Positions 33,750 through 42,265 of a stretch of 64,000 bases of DNA are shown here, in pieces. The notes under the pieces were generated by a model, which saw only the letters and a list, made by a program, of their open reading frames with translations, did not search any database and had not been told where the DNA came from. The position numbers and the translations under genes are program-made. Numbering within the stretch: the first letter of the stretch is position 1; every line of letters begins with the position of its first letter. Origin of the DNA: Gangjinia marincola (lineage in GTDB: Bacteria > Bacteroidota > Bacteroidia > Flavobacteriales > Flavobacteriaceae); the NCBI RefSeq assembly GCF_039523415.1, contig NZ_BAAAFG010000005.1, forward strand, positions 1 through 64,000, given 5' to 3'.

Positions 33750-34061
33750 CTATTAGCTTTTTAAATTACTGTCAACAGTCAGACGGATAAGGCAGTAGCA
33801 TCCCAACTTAAATTGAGAGAGCTCCATTTAGCCTTTAGACGTTATTCGGTTTATGTATTGATATAGCTATCGCCGATCGTTGTTACTCTGTTAAATGTTT
33901 AGGTTACTAAAGTAGTAAATTAGATAACCAAATAACAGTCATGCTGTCTGGCCATGTTATATCAGCACTAAATATACAAGGTATTCTATATATTTTAAGG
34001 ATAACAGCAGGTTCTGTTACACATTATCTATTTTTAAATCTTTTTTAATTCAGCGACGAAT
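33750..34061. other. Island spacer S6, right border
   Basis: Gene-free. It contains a GGCAGTAGCATCCC segment that weakly resembles the gene-end block of other spacers, an AACAG/CTGTT stem (about 34003-34018), and AT-rich sequence. No clear promoter for the DUF262 gene is visible (TAATTTAA is the nearest, two mismatches). It borders the RsmI-like core gene. Confidence 0.4.
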
Positions 34062-34787
34062 TTAAACTACCTCCCCAATCACAAAAATCGTGGGGCGTTT
34101 ATGTAGATCGACCTTGGTGTTTTTCCATTCTTTTACGGACTTGGTAGATATGTATTGATCGGTCAAGGTAAGATCACATCCTATACACAACATGGTTTGT
34201 GGGAGTAAGGTTTGGATTAGTTGATCCAGCAATTTGTTGTTGCGGTATGGAGTTTCCATAAAAAGCTGCGCCTGGTTCTCTTCCAGCATCCTGCGCTCCA
34301 GTTGCTTTAGTTTTTTCTTTTGTTCGGTTTTATCCAGGGGCAAATAGCCGTTAAAGGCAAAGTTTTGACCGTTTAATCCGCTGGCCATCATAGTGAGTAG
34401 GATAGAAGAGGGACCAACTAACGGCATAACCTTGATATTTTTTGCGTGGGCTTTTGCGACCACCACGGCACCGGGATCTGCGATGCCGGGGCAACCTGCT
34501 TCACTTATGATCCCCACATCATGTCCATTAAGACAAGGCTCCAGCATGGCGCCGTATTCCAAAGCATCTGTGTGTTTATTGAGTGTTTGTAAGTGTAACT
34601 CTGCCTGGACTTTACCCGGGACAACATGTTTAATAAACCTGCGGGCGGTTTTTTCATTTTCTACAATAAAATGATTCAGGCGTTGTAGGGTATGAATAAC
34701 CGCAGGAGATAAGACATCTGCTGCGGTTTCTTCATTGCCAAGATGGGTGGGAATTAAATAAAGTTTCCCTAACTGGGGTGCATTCAT
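34062..34787 (-). CDS. SAM-dependent methyltransferase, tetrapyrrole-methylase/RsmI-like
   Basis: A 241-aa protein of the tetrapyrrole (corrin/porphyrin) methylase superfamily in its RsmI branch, which methylates 16S rRNA C1402 2'-O. Visible signatures are 'GKLYLIPTHLGNEETAADVL', 'HFIVENEKTARRFIKHV', the 'VGIISEAGCPGIADPGAVVVAKAH' loop and 'VMPLVGPSSILLTMMASGLNGQNFAFNGYLP'. It is shorter than canonical RsmI (about 285) and its opening lacks the usual 'TPIGNL', so it is the second, flavobacterial-type paralogue and its target is unproved. It begins at the TAATG junction with the sugar dehydrogenase gene. Confidence 0.85.
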   Translation of the reverse strand: MNAPQLGKLYLIPTHLGNEETAADVLSPAVIHTLQRLNHFIVENEKTARRFIKHVVPGKVQAELHLQTLNKHTDALEYGAMLEPCLNGHDVGIISEAGCPGIADPGAVVVAKAHAKNIKVMPLVGPSSILLTMMASGLNGQNFAFNGYLPLDKTEQKKKLKQLERRMLEENQAQLFMETPYRNNKLLDQLIQTLLPQTMLCIGCDLTLTDQYISTKSVKEWKNTKVDLHKRPTIFVIGEVV

Positions 34788-36136
34788 TAGTTCTTGATCA
34801 GTTTTTGTGTAAACGTACCTTGCTTGGTCTCTACCGTCACAAAATAGAGTCCGGCAGATTGCGTATTGAGCTTCACATTTGCTTCGCTTTGATCATTGTG
34901 ATAGATCATTGCTCCTGTAATATCTCGTATGATCACGGTAAACGGCGATTCGATTCCGCTAAGGGTGAATTCTTCCTGAGCAGGATTAGGGAACATGGAA
35001 AATGCAGTTGCTGAATTATCTGCGGTAGAAAGGTTGGTCGATACGACTTTAAATATTCTTCCGGATAGGGCAGCCACATACAAATTCTGTTGGTTATCCT
35101 CACCAAATCCTGCAAAGCCATTACCGGGATAGGTACTGTCCCACATTAAATTATCGTTTTCATCAATAATGCCGAGTTCATCACTCACATAATCGGCAAA
35201 GATGTATTTTCCCACCAGATCAGGAAATTCTGTCCCGCGATAGACCATTCCGCCGGTGACAGAGCTTCTTCCGCCATTTATATGGGCGTAATCCACTAAG
35301 GGGAAGGTGAGATCATCATCTTCGGGGCAGTCACCACTTTGATTAAAAACGGCATTCCCTTCATAACATCTCCAACCGTAGTTAATCGCTTCCGCGGAAG
35401 CGGACACCCTATTAATCTCTTCAAACGCATTTTGACCTACATCTGCTATCCAAAGCGTACCTGTGGGCTCATCAAATGAAAATCGAAACGGATTTCTCAC
35501 CCCTATACTCCAAATTTCATCTGCAACATTATCGTCATCAACAAATGGATTATCTGCGGGGATGTAGGGCGCAGGAATATCTACATCCAGCCGAAGCATC
35601 TTGCCCAATAAATTTAACGGGTCCTGAGCGCGATCCCCGGGATCACCACCACTACCTCCATCGCCACTGCCGTAAAACAGCTTGCCATCTGGTCCAAAGG
35701 CGATGGTGCCACCATTATGATTGGCAAAGGGTTGATCGATTTGTAATAAAATAGTTTCAGAAGTTGGATCAGCTACATTAGCATCACCTGAAACACTAAA
35801 GCGTGAAATAACCGTATCTCCATCGGCATCTGAATAATGCACATAAAAGAAGCCATTGGTTGTATAATCCGGATGAAAGGCAAGCCCAAGCACACCTCGT
35901 TCGCTATTGGTAGTTATTTGGTTAGAAAGGTCTAAAAAAGGATTGGGCAGTGTAGTACCATCAGGTTGAAGGATTTTGATTAGTCCTTGTTTTTCTACGA
36001 TGAATAATCGGTCATCGTTCGCGTGTTGAATGTCCAGGGGTTGAGAAAATCCCGTAGCCACTTCTTCTAAATTAAGTTGTTGTTGCGCCTGCATTAGGCC
36101 ACAAGTCAACCCTAACATGATTAGTGTTTTTTTCAT
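34787..36136 (-). CDS. Secreted PQQ-type sugar dehydrogenase-like protein with T9SS type A tail
   Basis: A 449-residue exported beta-propeller (GSDH/YliI family). After a signal peptide (to about 18, '..LMQAQQQ') come 'ATGFSQPLDIQHANDDRLFIVEKQGLIKIL', 'FHPDYTTNGFFYVHYSDADGDTVISRF', 'NHNGGTIAFGPDGKLFYGSGDGGSGGDPGDRAQDP' and 'GKMLRLDVD'. These are the standard soluble-glucose-dehydrogenase blocks that shape the quinone/Ca site. The C-terminal 70 residues ('FSMFPNPAQEEFTLSGI' to 'GTFTQKLIKN') are a Por secretion type A tail. The product acts on the cell surface or outside. TATCTTTA (36155-36162) on the minus strand could be its -7 element. Confidence 0.92.
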   Translation of the reverse strand: MKKTLIMLGLTCGLMQAQQQLNLEEVATGFSQPLDIQHANDDRLFIVEKQGLIKILQPDGTTLPNPFLDLSNQITTNSERGVLGLAFHPDYTTNGFFYVHYSDADGDTVISRFSVSGDANVADPTSETILLQIDQPFANHNGGTIAFGPDGKLFYGSGDGGSGGDPGDRAQDPLNLLGKMLRLDVDIPAPYIPADNPFVDDDNVADEIWSIGVRNPFRFSFDEPTGTLWIADVGQNAFEEINRVSASAEAINYGWRCYEGNAVFNQSGDCPEDDDLTFPLVDYAHINGGRSSVTGGMVYRGTEFPDLVGKYIFADYVSDELGIIDENDNLMWDSTYPGNGFAGFGEDNQQNLYVAALSGRIFKVVSTNLSTADNSATAFSMFPNPAQEEFTLSGIESPFTVIIRDITGAMIYHNDQSEANVKLNTQSAGLYFVTVETKQGTFTQKLIKN

Positions 36137-36585
36137 GATTCAATAGTTTTCTATAAAGATACAGATAAAGTTGTATAGTTTGTGAGAGATGAATCTGTGC
36201 GAGGCGAGTTTGTGCGAGGCGAGTCTGCGAGAGGTGAGTTTGTGAGAGGTGAGTTTGTGAGAGGTGAGTTTGTGAGAGATGAGTTTGTGAGAGATGAGTT
36301 TGTGAGAGATGAGTTTGTGAGAGATGAGTTTGTAAGTTATCATAATGTCACAAATGCAAAAATAAAATTTTTGGGAATGTAGTGATTGAGATTTCTTTTT
36401 TGATTACCGAAGCTTAAAGCTAGCCAGTAATACGCTCTTTCTCTTGACGGAGAAGGTGGGGATGAGAAATTAGGAAATGAAATTAAAGTTGAAACTGAAA
36501 TTAAAACCAATACAATTGGAATTTGGATATTGATTATTGAGATTTTTTTTGACTATAAACCAGTACTAGTTGTTCAAACAAGAAA
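36137..36585. other. Intergenic region with minisatellite
   Basis: Most of the first half is the 15-bp tandem repeat (36184-36331). The rest is AT-rich, with AAATTAAAGTTGAAACTGAAATTAAAACC-like runs (36480-36510). A candidate -7 (TATCTTTA, 36155-36162) for the upstream end of the sugar dehydrogenase lies between the repeat and that gene. No coding region is recognised. Confidence 0.55.
36184..36331. repeat. 15-bp minisatellite (about nine to ten units)
   Basis: Tandem units of the type GAGAGATGAGTTTGT run with a 15-bp period. They change along the array from GCGAGGCGAG(T/A), through GAGAGGTGAG, to GAGAGATGAG. Neighbouring units are identical, which indicates recent duplication by slippage. 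Both strands read through as open frames only because the period is a multiple of three; there is no signal of a gene. The array lies between the sugar dehydrogenase and LMW-phosphatase genes. Confidence 0.9.
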
Positions 36586-37041
36586 TTACGTCCTATCAAG
36601 CTCCTTAGCAATGACCTTACAGGCTTCATCCAACATGTGGTAGACCTTTTCAAAGTTTTTAGGACCTCCCTGATACGGGTCTGGAACATCAACGCGCTCA
36701 CCCGGGAAAATAGCCTCTAAAATTAAGGAGACTTTTTCTTTGTCCTGATCATTACGCGCAAGCGCAACAACATCGCGATAATTCGCATTGTCCATGACGT
36801 AGATACGGTCGAACACATCAAAATCACGAACGCTAAATTGTCGGCCGCGTTGATCGGTAATGTCTAATCCGTGTTTTTTTGCTTCATCAATGGAGCGTCG
36901 ATCAGGTAGATCGCCAATGTGATAATTTGAGGTGCCGGCAGAATCCACCATTACCTGATCTGAAGTTTTAGCGTCTAAAATACCTTCGGCCAACGGGGAG
37001 CGGCAAATATTGCCCAGACAAACCATCAAAACTTTGGTCAT
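36586..37041 (-). CDS. Low-molecular-weight protein-tyrosine phosphatase
   Basis: A 151-aa LMW-PTP. The P-loop 'CLGNICRSPLAEG' carries nucleophile Cys8 and Arg14. The general acid lies in 'DPYQGG', near residue 122, and is followed by 'KNFEKVYHMLDEACK'. The family dephosphorylates phosphotyrosine, including on BY-kinases and exopolysaccharide machinery, or arginine phosphate. No BY-kinase gene is close by. The gene lies 11 nt downstream of dnaA on the same strand and is likely co-transcribed with it. Confidence 0.95.
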   Translation of the reverse strand: MTKVLMVCLGNICRSPLAEGILDAKTSDQVMVDSAGTSNYHIGDLPDRRSIDEAKKHGLDITDQRGRQFSVRDFDVFDRIYVMDNANYRDVVALARNDQDKEKVSLILEAIFPGERVDVPDPYQGGPKNFEKVYHMLDEACKVIAKELDRT

Positions 37042-37052
37042 GATAACCTTGT

Positions 37053-38480
37053 TTACATGGTTAATTTCTTGTCCAGATCTTCCACAAACTTTCTAAACTG
37101 CTTATCGGTGGAGGCCAAATTATCTACGGTCTTACAGGCGTGGAGTACAGTGGCGTGATCACGGCTTCCTATTTGAGAACCTATACTGGCCAACGATGCC
37201 TTGGTTAATTTTTTAGCAAAGAACATGGCTAGCTGGCGTGCCTGTACGATGTGTCTCTTTCGGGTTTTGGATTGCAATGTATCCACATCCATTTGAAAGT
37301 AATCACTCACTACTTTTTGAATGTAGTCAATAGAAACTTCACGCTTGGTATTCTTCACGTAGTTGTCTACGATCTTTTTCGCCAGGTCAAGGGTAATTTC
37401 ACGCTTATTAAACGAAGAGTGTGCAATTAAAGAAATGATCGCACCTTCCAATTCTCTAATGTTGGTTTTGATGTTGTTGGCTAGAAACTCGATGATTTCT
37501 TCGGGCATTTCAACTCCGTCTCTAAAGAGTTTATTCTTTATAATTGAGATGCGGGTTTCAAAATCGGGTTGTTGTAGCTCTGCGGAAAGACCCCATTTAA
37601 AACGGGATAACAACCGCTGTTCAATATCCTGCATATCTACAGGAGCCTTATCACTGGTTAAAATAACCTGCTTCCCGTTTTGATGTAGGTGATTAAAGAT
37701 GTGGAAGAAAACATCTTGTGTTCCTGCTTTACCAGAAAGTAACTGAATATCATCTACAATCAATACATCAATCAACTGGTAGAAATGAATAAAATCATTT
37801 CGGTTGTTCTTCTTAACCGATTCGATGTACTGCTGGGTAAATTTTTCTGCAGAAATATATAACACCGTGCGCTCAGGATAGTGTTCTTTAATTTGAACTC
37901 CGATCGCATGTGCCAAATGTGTTTTTCCTAAACCAACTCCGCCAAAAACTAAAAGCGGGTTAAACGATGTTCCGCCAGGTTTATTGGATACTGCGAGACC
38001 TGCAGAACGCGCCAAACGATTAGAATCACCTTCTAAAAAGCTTTCAAAGTTATAGCGTGGATTAAGTTGAGACTCGATTTTTACGTTTCGAATCCCCGGG
38101 ATGACAAAAGGATTCTTTAATTCAGGATCTTTGTGCTTTACAGGAACGTCTACTTGTTGGTTACCAACATTAGAGGGTTTTTCGCTGGGAATACGTTCTG
38201 TAAAGGGTTGTTTGTTGCCGTAGGTATTTTCCATTTTGATCACATAGACCAATTTGGCAGTTTCCCCTAATTCTTTGGTTAAGGCAACTTTTAAGATTTT
38301 TACGTAGTGCTCTTCAAGCCATTCGTAAAAGAATTTTGAAGGTACTTGGATGCTTAGTGCTGCATCAGAAAGTTTTACAGCTTTAATCGGTGAGAACCAG
38401 GTTTTATACGCCTGTGGTGTAATGTTATCTTCAATAAAGGACAGACAATTCCCCCAAACTGATTCTGCAGTCTTCCCCAT
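37053..38480 (-). CDS. dnaA: Chromosomal replication initiator protein
   Basis: DnaA binds DnaA boxes and opens the origin. Domain I is at 1-80, a variable linker at 85-125, AAA+ domain III has Walker A 'GGVGLGKT' (180-187) and 'LIVDDIQLLSGK', and domain IV carries the DnaA-box helix-turn-helix with 'GSQIGSRDHATVLHACKTV' at the C-terminus. 475 aa is normal. No TTATCCACA-type box cluster was seen in the flanks (38481-38634), so the origin is probably not in this window. The divergent thioesterase gene shares the upstream region. Confidence 0.98.
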   Translation of the reverse strand: MGKTAESVWGNCLSFIEDNITPQAYKTWFSPIKAVKLSDAALSIQVPSKFFYEWLEEHYVKILKVALTKELGETAKLVYVIKMENTYGNKQPFTERIPSEKPSNVGNQQVDVPVKHKDPELKNPFVIPGIRNVKIESQLNPRYNFESFLEGDSNRLARSAGLAVSNKPGGTSFNPLLVFGGVGLGKTHLAHAIGVQIKEHYPERTVLYISAEKFTQQYIESVKKNNRNDFIHFYQLIDVLIVDDIQLLSGKAGTQDVFFHIFNHLHQNGKQVILTSDKAPVDMQDIEQRLLSRFKWGLSAELQQPDFETRISIIKNKLFRDGVEMPEEIIEFLANNIKTNIRELEGAIISLIAHSSFNKREITLDLAKKIVDNYVKNTKREVSIDYIQKVVSDYFQMDVDTLQSKTRKRHIVQARQLAMFFAKKLTKASLASIGSQIGSRDHATVLHACKTVDNLASTDKQFRKFVEDLDKKLTM

Positions 38481-38599
38481 AATTAATTAATCGCTTTAGT
38501 TTAGTTAGTGTAAAAAAGAGATTTCAGTTTGAGAATCTCCTTAGATCATTAGCGAAGCAAATATGTGAACAAAAAATGGTATAAAAAAATCAAAATACT

Positions 38600-38613
38600 A
38601 TTGAATATTCAAT
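38600..38613. promoter_or_regulatory. Palindrome in the dnaA/thioesterase divergent region
   Basis: ATTGAATATTCAAT is a perfect 14-bp palindrome between the divergent genes. The same TTGAATATTCAATAT word occurs in cassette spacer S5 (31881-31895). It could be an operator; the AT-richness makes chance possible. Confidence 0.3.
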
Positions 38614-38676
38614 ATTTTTTTCTCAATATGAACTTTGTTTAAATGTACAAATTTAAATTCACCTTTAATCCATACT

Positions 38677-39075
38677 TTGAATCATTTCACCTCTAAAATT
38701 AAGGTTCGCTACGCAGAAACAGACCAGATGGGCGTGGTACATCACGCAAATTACCCGTTATATTTTGAAGAAGCCCGTCTTAATTGGTTGGACAATTTAG
38801 AGATATCGTATGCGACTATGGAAAAAGACGGGATCATGCTCCCGGTTTATAAAATCTCTGTCGCCTACCATGCTCCTGCGCACTTTGATGACGTACTTAG
38901 TGTAACTACATCTCTAGTAGGAAAACCCACGGCTAAAATTGTATTTGATTACCGTATTTTAAATCAAGAAGAAAAATTAATTGCGACAGGTTCTACGACC
39001 TTAGTTTTTGTAGACGCCACTTCTAGAAAACCTATTGCTTGTCCAAAGATTATTTTAGATCGTTTGGGGTTTTAA
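38677..39075 (+). CDS. Acyl-CoA thioesterase, YbgC/4HBT family
   Basis: A hot-dog-fold thioesterase of about 132 aa. The catalytic loop is 'VRYAETDQMGVVHHANYPLYFEEARLNWL', where the Asp in 'TDQMG' is the family's active residue and 'HHANY' is diagnostic. The TTG at 38677 (reading MNHFTSKIKVRYAETD) was chosen because family members start about 10 residues before 'VRYAETDQ'. A TTG at 38635 would add 14 residues without support. The substrate is short- or medium-chain acyl-CoA by family. It is divergent from dnaA and convergent with the YigZ-family gene. Confidence 0.9.
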   Translation: MNHFTSKIKVRYAETDQMGVVHHANYPLYFEEARLNWLDNLEISYATMEKDGIMLPVYKISVAYHAPAHFDDVLSVTTSLVGKPTAKIVFDYRILNQEEKLIATGSTTLVFVDATSRKPIACPKIILDRLGF

Positions 39076-39086
39076 TAATGGATCAA

Positions 39087-39701
39087 TCAGTCCAATTCTT
39101 TTACGGTTATGCCGTAGATTGCTTCAAAAAGAGCGACCATAGATGCTAGATCATTTTTTCGTATCGCCAGCGTCATTTTACAGGTTAGCGTCATTTCTTG
39201 AGCTACGATGTCAAGATTTTTTTCTTTAATCACGCACATCACTTTATTGAGTAGGGGATACTCAAAGCTTAACTCAATTTCGATGTCGATGGTTTTTTCT
39301 ATAATCTTTGCCTCCTCTATGGTGAGTTGGGCGGTTGTGCGATAGGCGTTGATGAGTCCGCCGACGCCTAATTTCGTTCCGCCATAATACCGCAGTACGA
39401 CCACCAGAACATTGGTGAGATCATAGGATTGCAACTGACCGTAGATGGGCATGCCGGCACTGTTAGAAGGTTCACCATCATCATTAGCTCTATATGAATC
39501 GTAGGATTTACTCAATTGCCAGGCGTAACAAAAATGACCGGCCTGGTAGTGCTCTTTCTTGAGGTGATCCAGGTGCTTTTTGATGTCGTCTTCATTCGTT
39601 ACCGGAAATGCGTAACCAAAAAATTTGCTGTTTCGGTCTTTAAATAAGATGCCTTCAACAGGAGCGAGAATGGTGTTATAGGTGTCTTTCTCTCTAGTCA
39701 T
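39087..39701 (-). CDS. IMPACT/YigZ family protein
   Basis: A 204-residue YigZ-type protein with the UPF0029 N-domain. 'GILFKDRNSKFFGYAFPVTNEDDI' is followed by 'CYAWQLSKSYDSYRANDDGEPSNSAGMPI' and 'NVLVVVLRYYGGTKLGVGGLINAYRTTA', the IMPACT signature. A C-terminal DUF1949 EF-G-like domain follows. Family members contact ribosomes or GCN1-type partners in eukaryotes; the bacterial role is unsettled. The ATG at 39701 overlaps the transporter stop (TAATG), which sets the start; an upstream in-frame start would lie deep in the transporter gene. Confidence 0.93.
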   Translation of the reverse strand: MTREKDTYNTILAPVEGILFKDRNSKFFGYAFPVTNEDDIKKHLDHLKKEHYQAGHFCYAWQLSKSYDSYRANDDGEPSNSAGMPIYGQLQSYDLTNVLVVVLRYYGGTKLGVGGLINAYRTTAQLTIEEAKIIEKTIDIEIELSFEYPLLNKVMCVIKEKNLDIVAQEMTLTCKMTLAIRKNDLASMVALFEAIYGITVKELD

Positions 39702-40573
39702 TATAATGAGGCGTACGCAACTAAGAGAATACTCAGGATCGCTAGTCCTATCCCAATCCAATTCTTAAGAATCAAACGTTCTTTAAATAGTATAATTCCC
39801 AGGGCAGTAGAAACCATTACAATAGAAACATTGTTTACCGTAAAAACGGTTGAACTTTCAAATCCGGGAGCTTTTAGAGCTTTGATTAAAAAGTAAATCG
39901 AAAAATAGTTAGGAACTCCTAAAATAATCCCTGCCAGTATGCTTTTAACTGAAATCTGTTTCTTTGTTTTGATGTACTGAAACAACATTACACTCAATCC
40001 AATAACCGCTGCAACCGCAAAAATCCCTGAAGAAAACAGCGGAGTCTCCTCTGCAGGTACATAATTAGTTTCTAGATATTTAAGGCTGGTGTCTATCACA
40101 CCACTCCCTAGAAATACCATTAAGGGATAAACGAGATTTTTTTTGTCAATGCTGATCCCTGATGTTGATTTAATCGAAGCCAAATACACTGCCACTAATG
40201 CCAGTATGATTCCCAAAAGCTTCAGGAATCCGGTACTTTCATGATATACCGCTATTCCAAACACCACGGGTAGCGCTACACTCATTTTACTGGCTACCGA
40301 AACGACCGAAAGCCCACTGCGCTGAGTAGTAATGGCCATCACATTAAACACCACGATAAAGAGGACACCCAGCAGTAACGCCCCATAGAACCAGGAGGAA
40401 GAAATCACTTGGTCAACGGTGACAGGTTGATTAAAAGCAATCAACCCCGAAGCACAAGCGGTGACGTAATTCATCACAATTGCCTGAAAAGTGTCTACCT
40501 TATAGCGATCAAACAATTTAAAAACAACAAAGATGGTGCTGGAAGCCAGTACGCTGAGTAATAAATAAATCAA
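39701..40573 (-). CDS. EamA/DMT family transporter
   Basis: A 290-residue membrane protein with ten predicted transmembrane helices in two EamA halves (about 1-125 and 150-290). Typical segments are 'YGALLLGVLFIVVFNVMAITTQRSGLSVVSVASKMSVALPVVFGI' and 'NNVSIVMVSTALGIILFKERLILKNWIGIGLAILSILLVAYAS'. The start is TTG at 40573, overlapping the stop of the HAD gene (TTGA). Substrate unknown; DMT exporters often carry amino acids or metabolites. It is coupled to both neighbours. Confidence 0.92.
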   Translation of the reverse strand: MIYLLLSVLASSTIFVVFKLFDRYKVDTFQAIVMNYVTACASGLIAFNQPVTVDQVISSSWFYGALLLGVLFIVVFNVMAITTQRSGLSVVSVASKMSVALPVVFGIAVYHESTGFLKLLGIILALVAVYLASIKSTSGISIDKKNLVYPLMVFLGSGVIDTSLKYLETNYVPAEETPLFSSGIFAVAAVIGLSVMLFQYIKTKKQISVKSILAGIILGVPNYFSIYFLIKALKAPGFESSTVFTVNNVSIVMVSTALGIILFKERLILKNWIGIGLAILSILLVAYASL

Positions 40574-41175
40574 AAGAGCTCCTTTTTTATCGCAAACAAA
40601 TCTACAACATCCTGCGTAGCGGGATTAATATTCCAGGTGTGAATTCCCAATTTTTCAGCAGCTACAGTATTTTCTAAGGTATCGTCAATGAATAATGTTT
40701 CTGTAGGTTTCATCTTATGTTGCTCCAGCACATATTCATAAATTTCCAAGTCTGGTTTTCGCAGGTTTATTTCATGCGATAAGTAAAATCCATCAAAGGA
40801 GTGTTTAAATTCAGGATAAAAAGACACATGTTTTTTGATGTAATCGATATGAATCTGATTGGTATTACTCAATAAGATAAGCTTGAACTTGCCCTCAGTA
40901 CGTAATTGCCTTAGAAAGTCGAGTCTGTACGCCGGGAATTCTTTTAAAATGGCATTCCAATGATGTACAATTTCTTCTTTTGAGACATCAAAATAGTTGT
41001 GATACGCCTCTAAAAATTGTTCATGGGAATATTCACCTTTTTCAAAGGCGATGTTTAATTGCTCAAGGTGCGGAGGTAAGTTGTCTATTCCTGCTTCACG
41101 AAATGAATTTATCGTTGCGGTTTTATCCAAATTGATAAAGACATCGCCAAAATCAAAGACTAAATTCCTGATCAT
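40570..41175 (-). CDS. HAD-superfamily phosphatase, YihX-like
   Basis: A 201-aa HAD hydrolase. Motif I is 'FDFGDVFINLD' (the D-x-G-D/N form used by YihX-type phosphatases), motif II 'LLSNTNQIHIDYI' (compare the SNTN of YihX), and motifs III/IV 'KPDLEIYEYVL' and 'LFIDDTLENTVAAEKLGI'. This points to a sugar-phosphatase of the alpha-glucose-1-phosphatase group, though the substrate is inferred. The ATG at 41175 lies inside the 3' end of ribD (23-nt overlap), and the gene ends in TTGA with the transporter start. Confidence 0.9.
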   Translation of the reverse strand: MIRNLVFDFGDVFINLDKTATINSFREAGIDNLPPHLEQLNIAFEKGEYSHEQFLEAYHNYFDVSKEEIVHHWNAILKEFPAYRLDFLRQLRTEGKFKLILLSNTNQIHIDYIKKHVSFYPEFKHSFDGFYLSHEINLRKPDLEIYEYVLEQHKMKPTETLFIDDTLENTVAAEKLGIHTWNINPATQDVVDLFAIKKELF

Positions 41176-42217
41176 TATAGTAAATTTGGTGTACATCACG
41201 CAAGACATTATGCGTTAAACAAGGTTCATGCTTTATCGCCGGAGCTTTAACACCATCTTCCAGCCGGTGTGGCCCGGTGAATACATGTGCCTCATCCCAC
41301 GATTCAGTATCAATGAATAATTTCAAAGTTTTGGTTCCACCTTCAACTAAAATAGATTGAATGCGCTGGTGATAGAGGATGTCCAGGATTTCTTCGGTAA
41401 TGGATTTTGTAGGATCTAATTTTTTGATTTCGGCATGTTTTATTCGTGTTTCTATATCTACCGTGGTGAGTACAAGGGTTTCGGCTTGACCGTCAAAAAG
41501 AGTTTTATCAGGGTCTAAGGTTTTCTTTGTATTGAACACAATACGAGTTGGACTCCTCCCAAACCAATCTCTGGCAGTGAGGCTGGGATTATCTGCGGCT
41601 AGAGTTGCGCCGCCTACCATAATTCCCATCTCCTGTACCCGTAATTGATGAGCAATCTGTCTGGAGTAAGGATTAGTGATCCACACAGGTTCGGCCTTGT
41701 CGCGTTGATAGGGTGGTGGTGCGATATAGCCATCTTTAGTTTGCGCCCATTTAAGGGTGACATACGGGCGTTTCTTTTCGTGATAGGTAAAAAATCGTCG
41801 GTTGAGCGCCCTGCATTCTTTTTCCAGTACACCGGTGATTACCTTTATCCCGTGATCCCGCAGTTTTTTGATTCCTGTGCCGGCTACTTTTTCATTAGAA
41901 TCTACCGCACCTATAACTACTTTTTTTACGTCGCTTTTAACAATAAGGTCAGAACAAGGCGGAGTCTTCCCAAAATGATTACAAGGTTCCAGACTAACGT
42001 ACAAGGTTGCTTTTTTTAATAGCTCCGGATCAGTCACCTGGCGAATGGCATTAACTTCGGCATGAGGACCCCCATGTGGGCTAGTGTAGCCTTCGGCTAC
42101 AATCATCTTATCCACTACGATCACGCAACCTACCGATGGATTGGGCATGGCAGCCACTAGACCAAGTTTGGCTAATTGCAGGCAGCGTTTCATGTAAATT
42201 TCGTCTGTTGACGCCAT
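41153..42217 (-). CDS. ribD: Bifunctional riboflavin biosynthesis deaminase/reductase
   Basis: RibD carries out two steps of riboflavin synthesis, deamination and side-chain reduction of the pyrimidine intermediate. The N-terminal deaminase has the zinc/catalytic motif 'GGPHAEVNAI' and 'EPCNHFGKTPPCSDLI'. The C-terminal reductase (from about 155) shows 'YVTLKWAQTKDG' and ends with 'SILVEGGTKTLKLFI'. The ATG at 42217 gives 'MASTDEIYMKRCLQLA' and 354 aa, the usual size; the 34-codon upstream extension overlaps the divergent promoter and is not supported. It leads an overlapping operon with HAD, EamA and YigZ genes. Confidence 0.96.
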   Translation of the reverse strand: MASTDEIYMKRCLQLAKLGLVAAMPNPSVGCVIVVDKMIVAEGYTSPHGGPHAEVNAIRQVTDPELLKKATLYVSLEPCNHFGKTPPCSDLIVKSDVKKVVIGAVDSNEKVAGTGIKKLRDHGIKVITGVLEKECRALNRRFFTYHEKKRPYVTLKWAQTKDGYIAPPPYQRDKAEPVWITNPYSRQIAHQLRVQEMGIMVGGATLAADNPSLTARDWFGRSPTRIVFNTKKTLDPDKTLFDGQAETLVLTTVDIETRIKHAEIKKLDPTKSITEEILDILYHQRIQSILVEGGTKTLKLFIDTESWDEAHVFTGPHRLEDGVKAPAIKHEPCLTHNVLRDVHQIYYNDQEFSL

Positions 42218-42238
42218 GGGGTTATATGGTTTAACCTT

Positions 42239-42246
42239 TATCTTTG
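42239..42246 (+). promoter_or_regulatory. Promoter -7 element of the GNAT-prmC operon
   Basis: TATCTTTG matches TAnnTTTG exactly. It is in the short divergent gap with ribD, 20 nt before the TTG start of the GNAT gene. The -33 region is not a good match. Confidence 0.5.
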
Positions 42247-42265
42247 TCGCTAAAATAAGTAAAGC

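Noticed and set aside
36140..36382. Two overlapping small open frames on opposite strands.
   Set aside because: They are translations of the 15-bp minisatellite ('SHKLISHKL' or 'RDEFVRDEF' repeats).
38481..38634. Replication origin near dnaA.
   Set aside because: No cluster of TTATCCACA-like boxes was found in this gap or in the adjoining dnaA 3' side. dnaA location alone does not place oriC.
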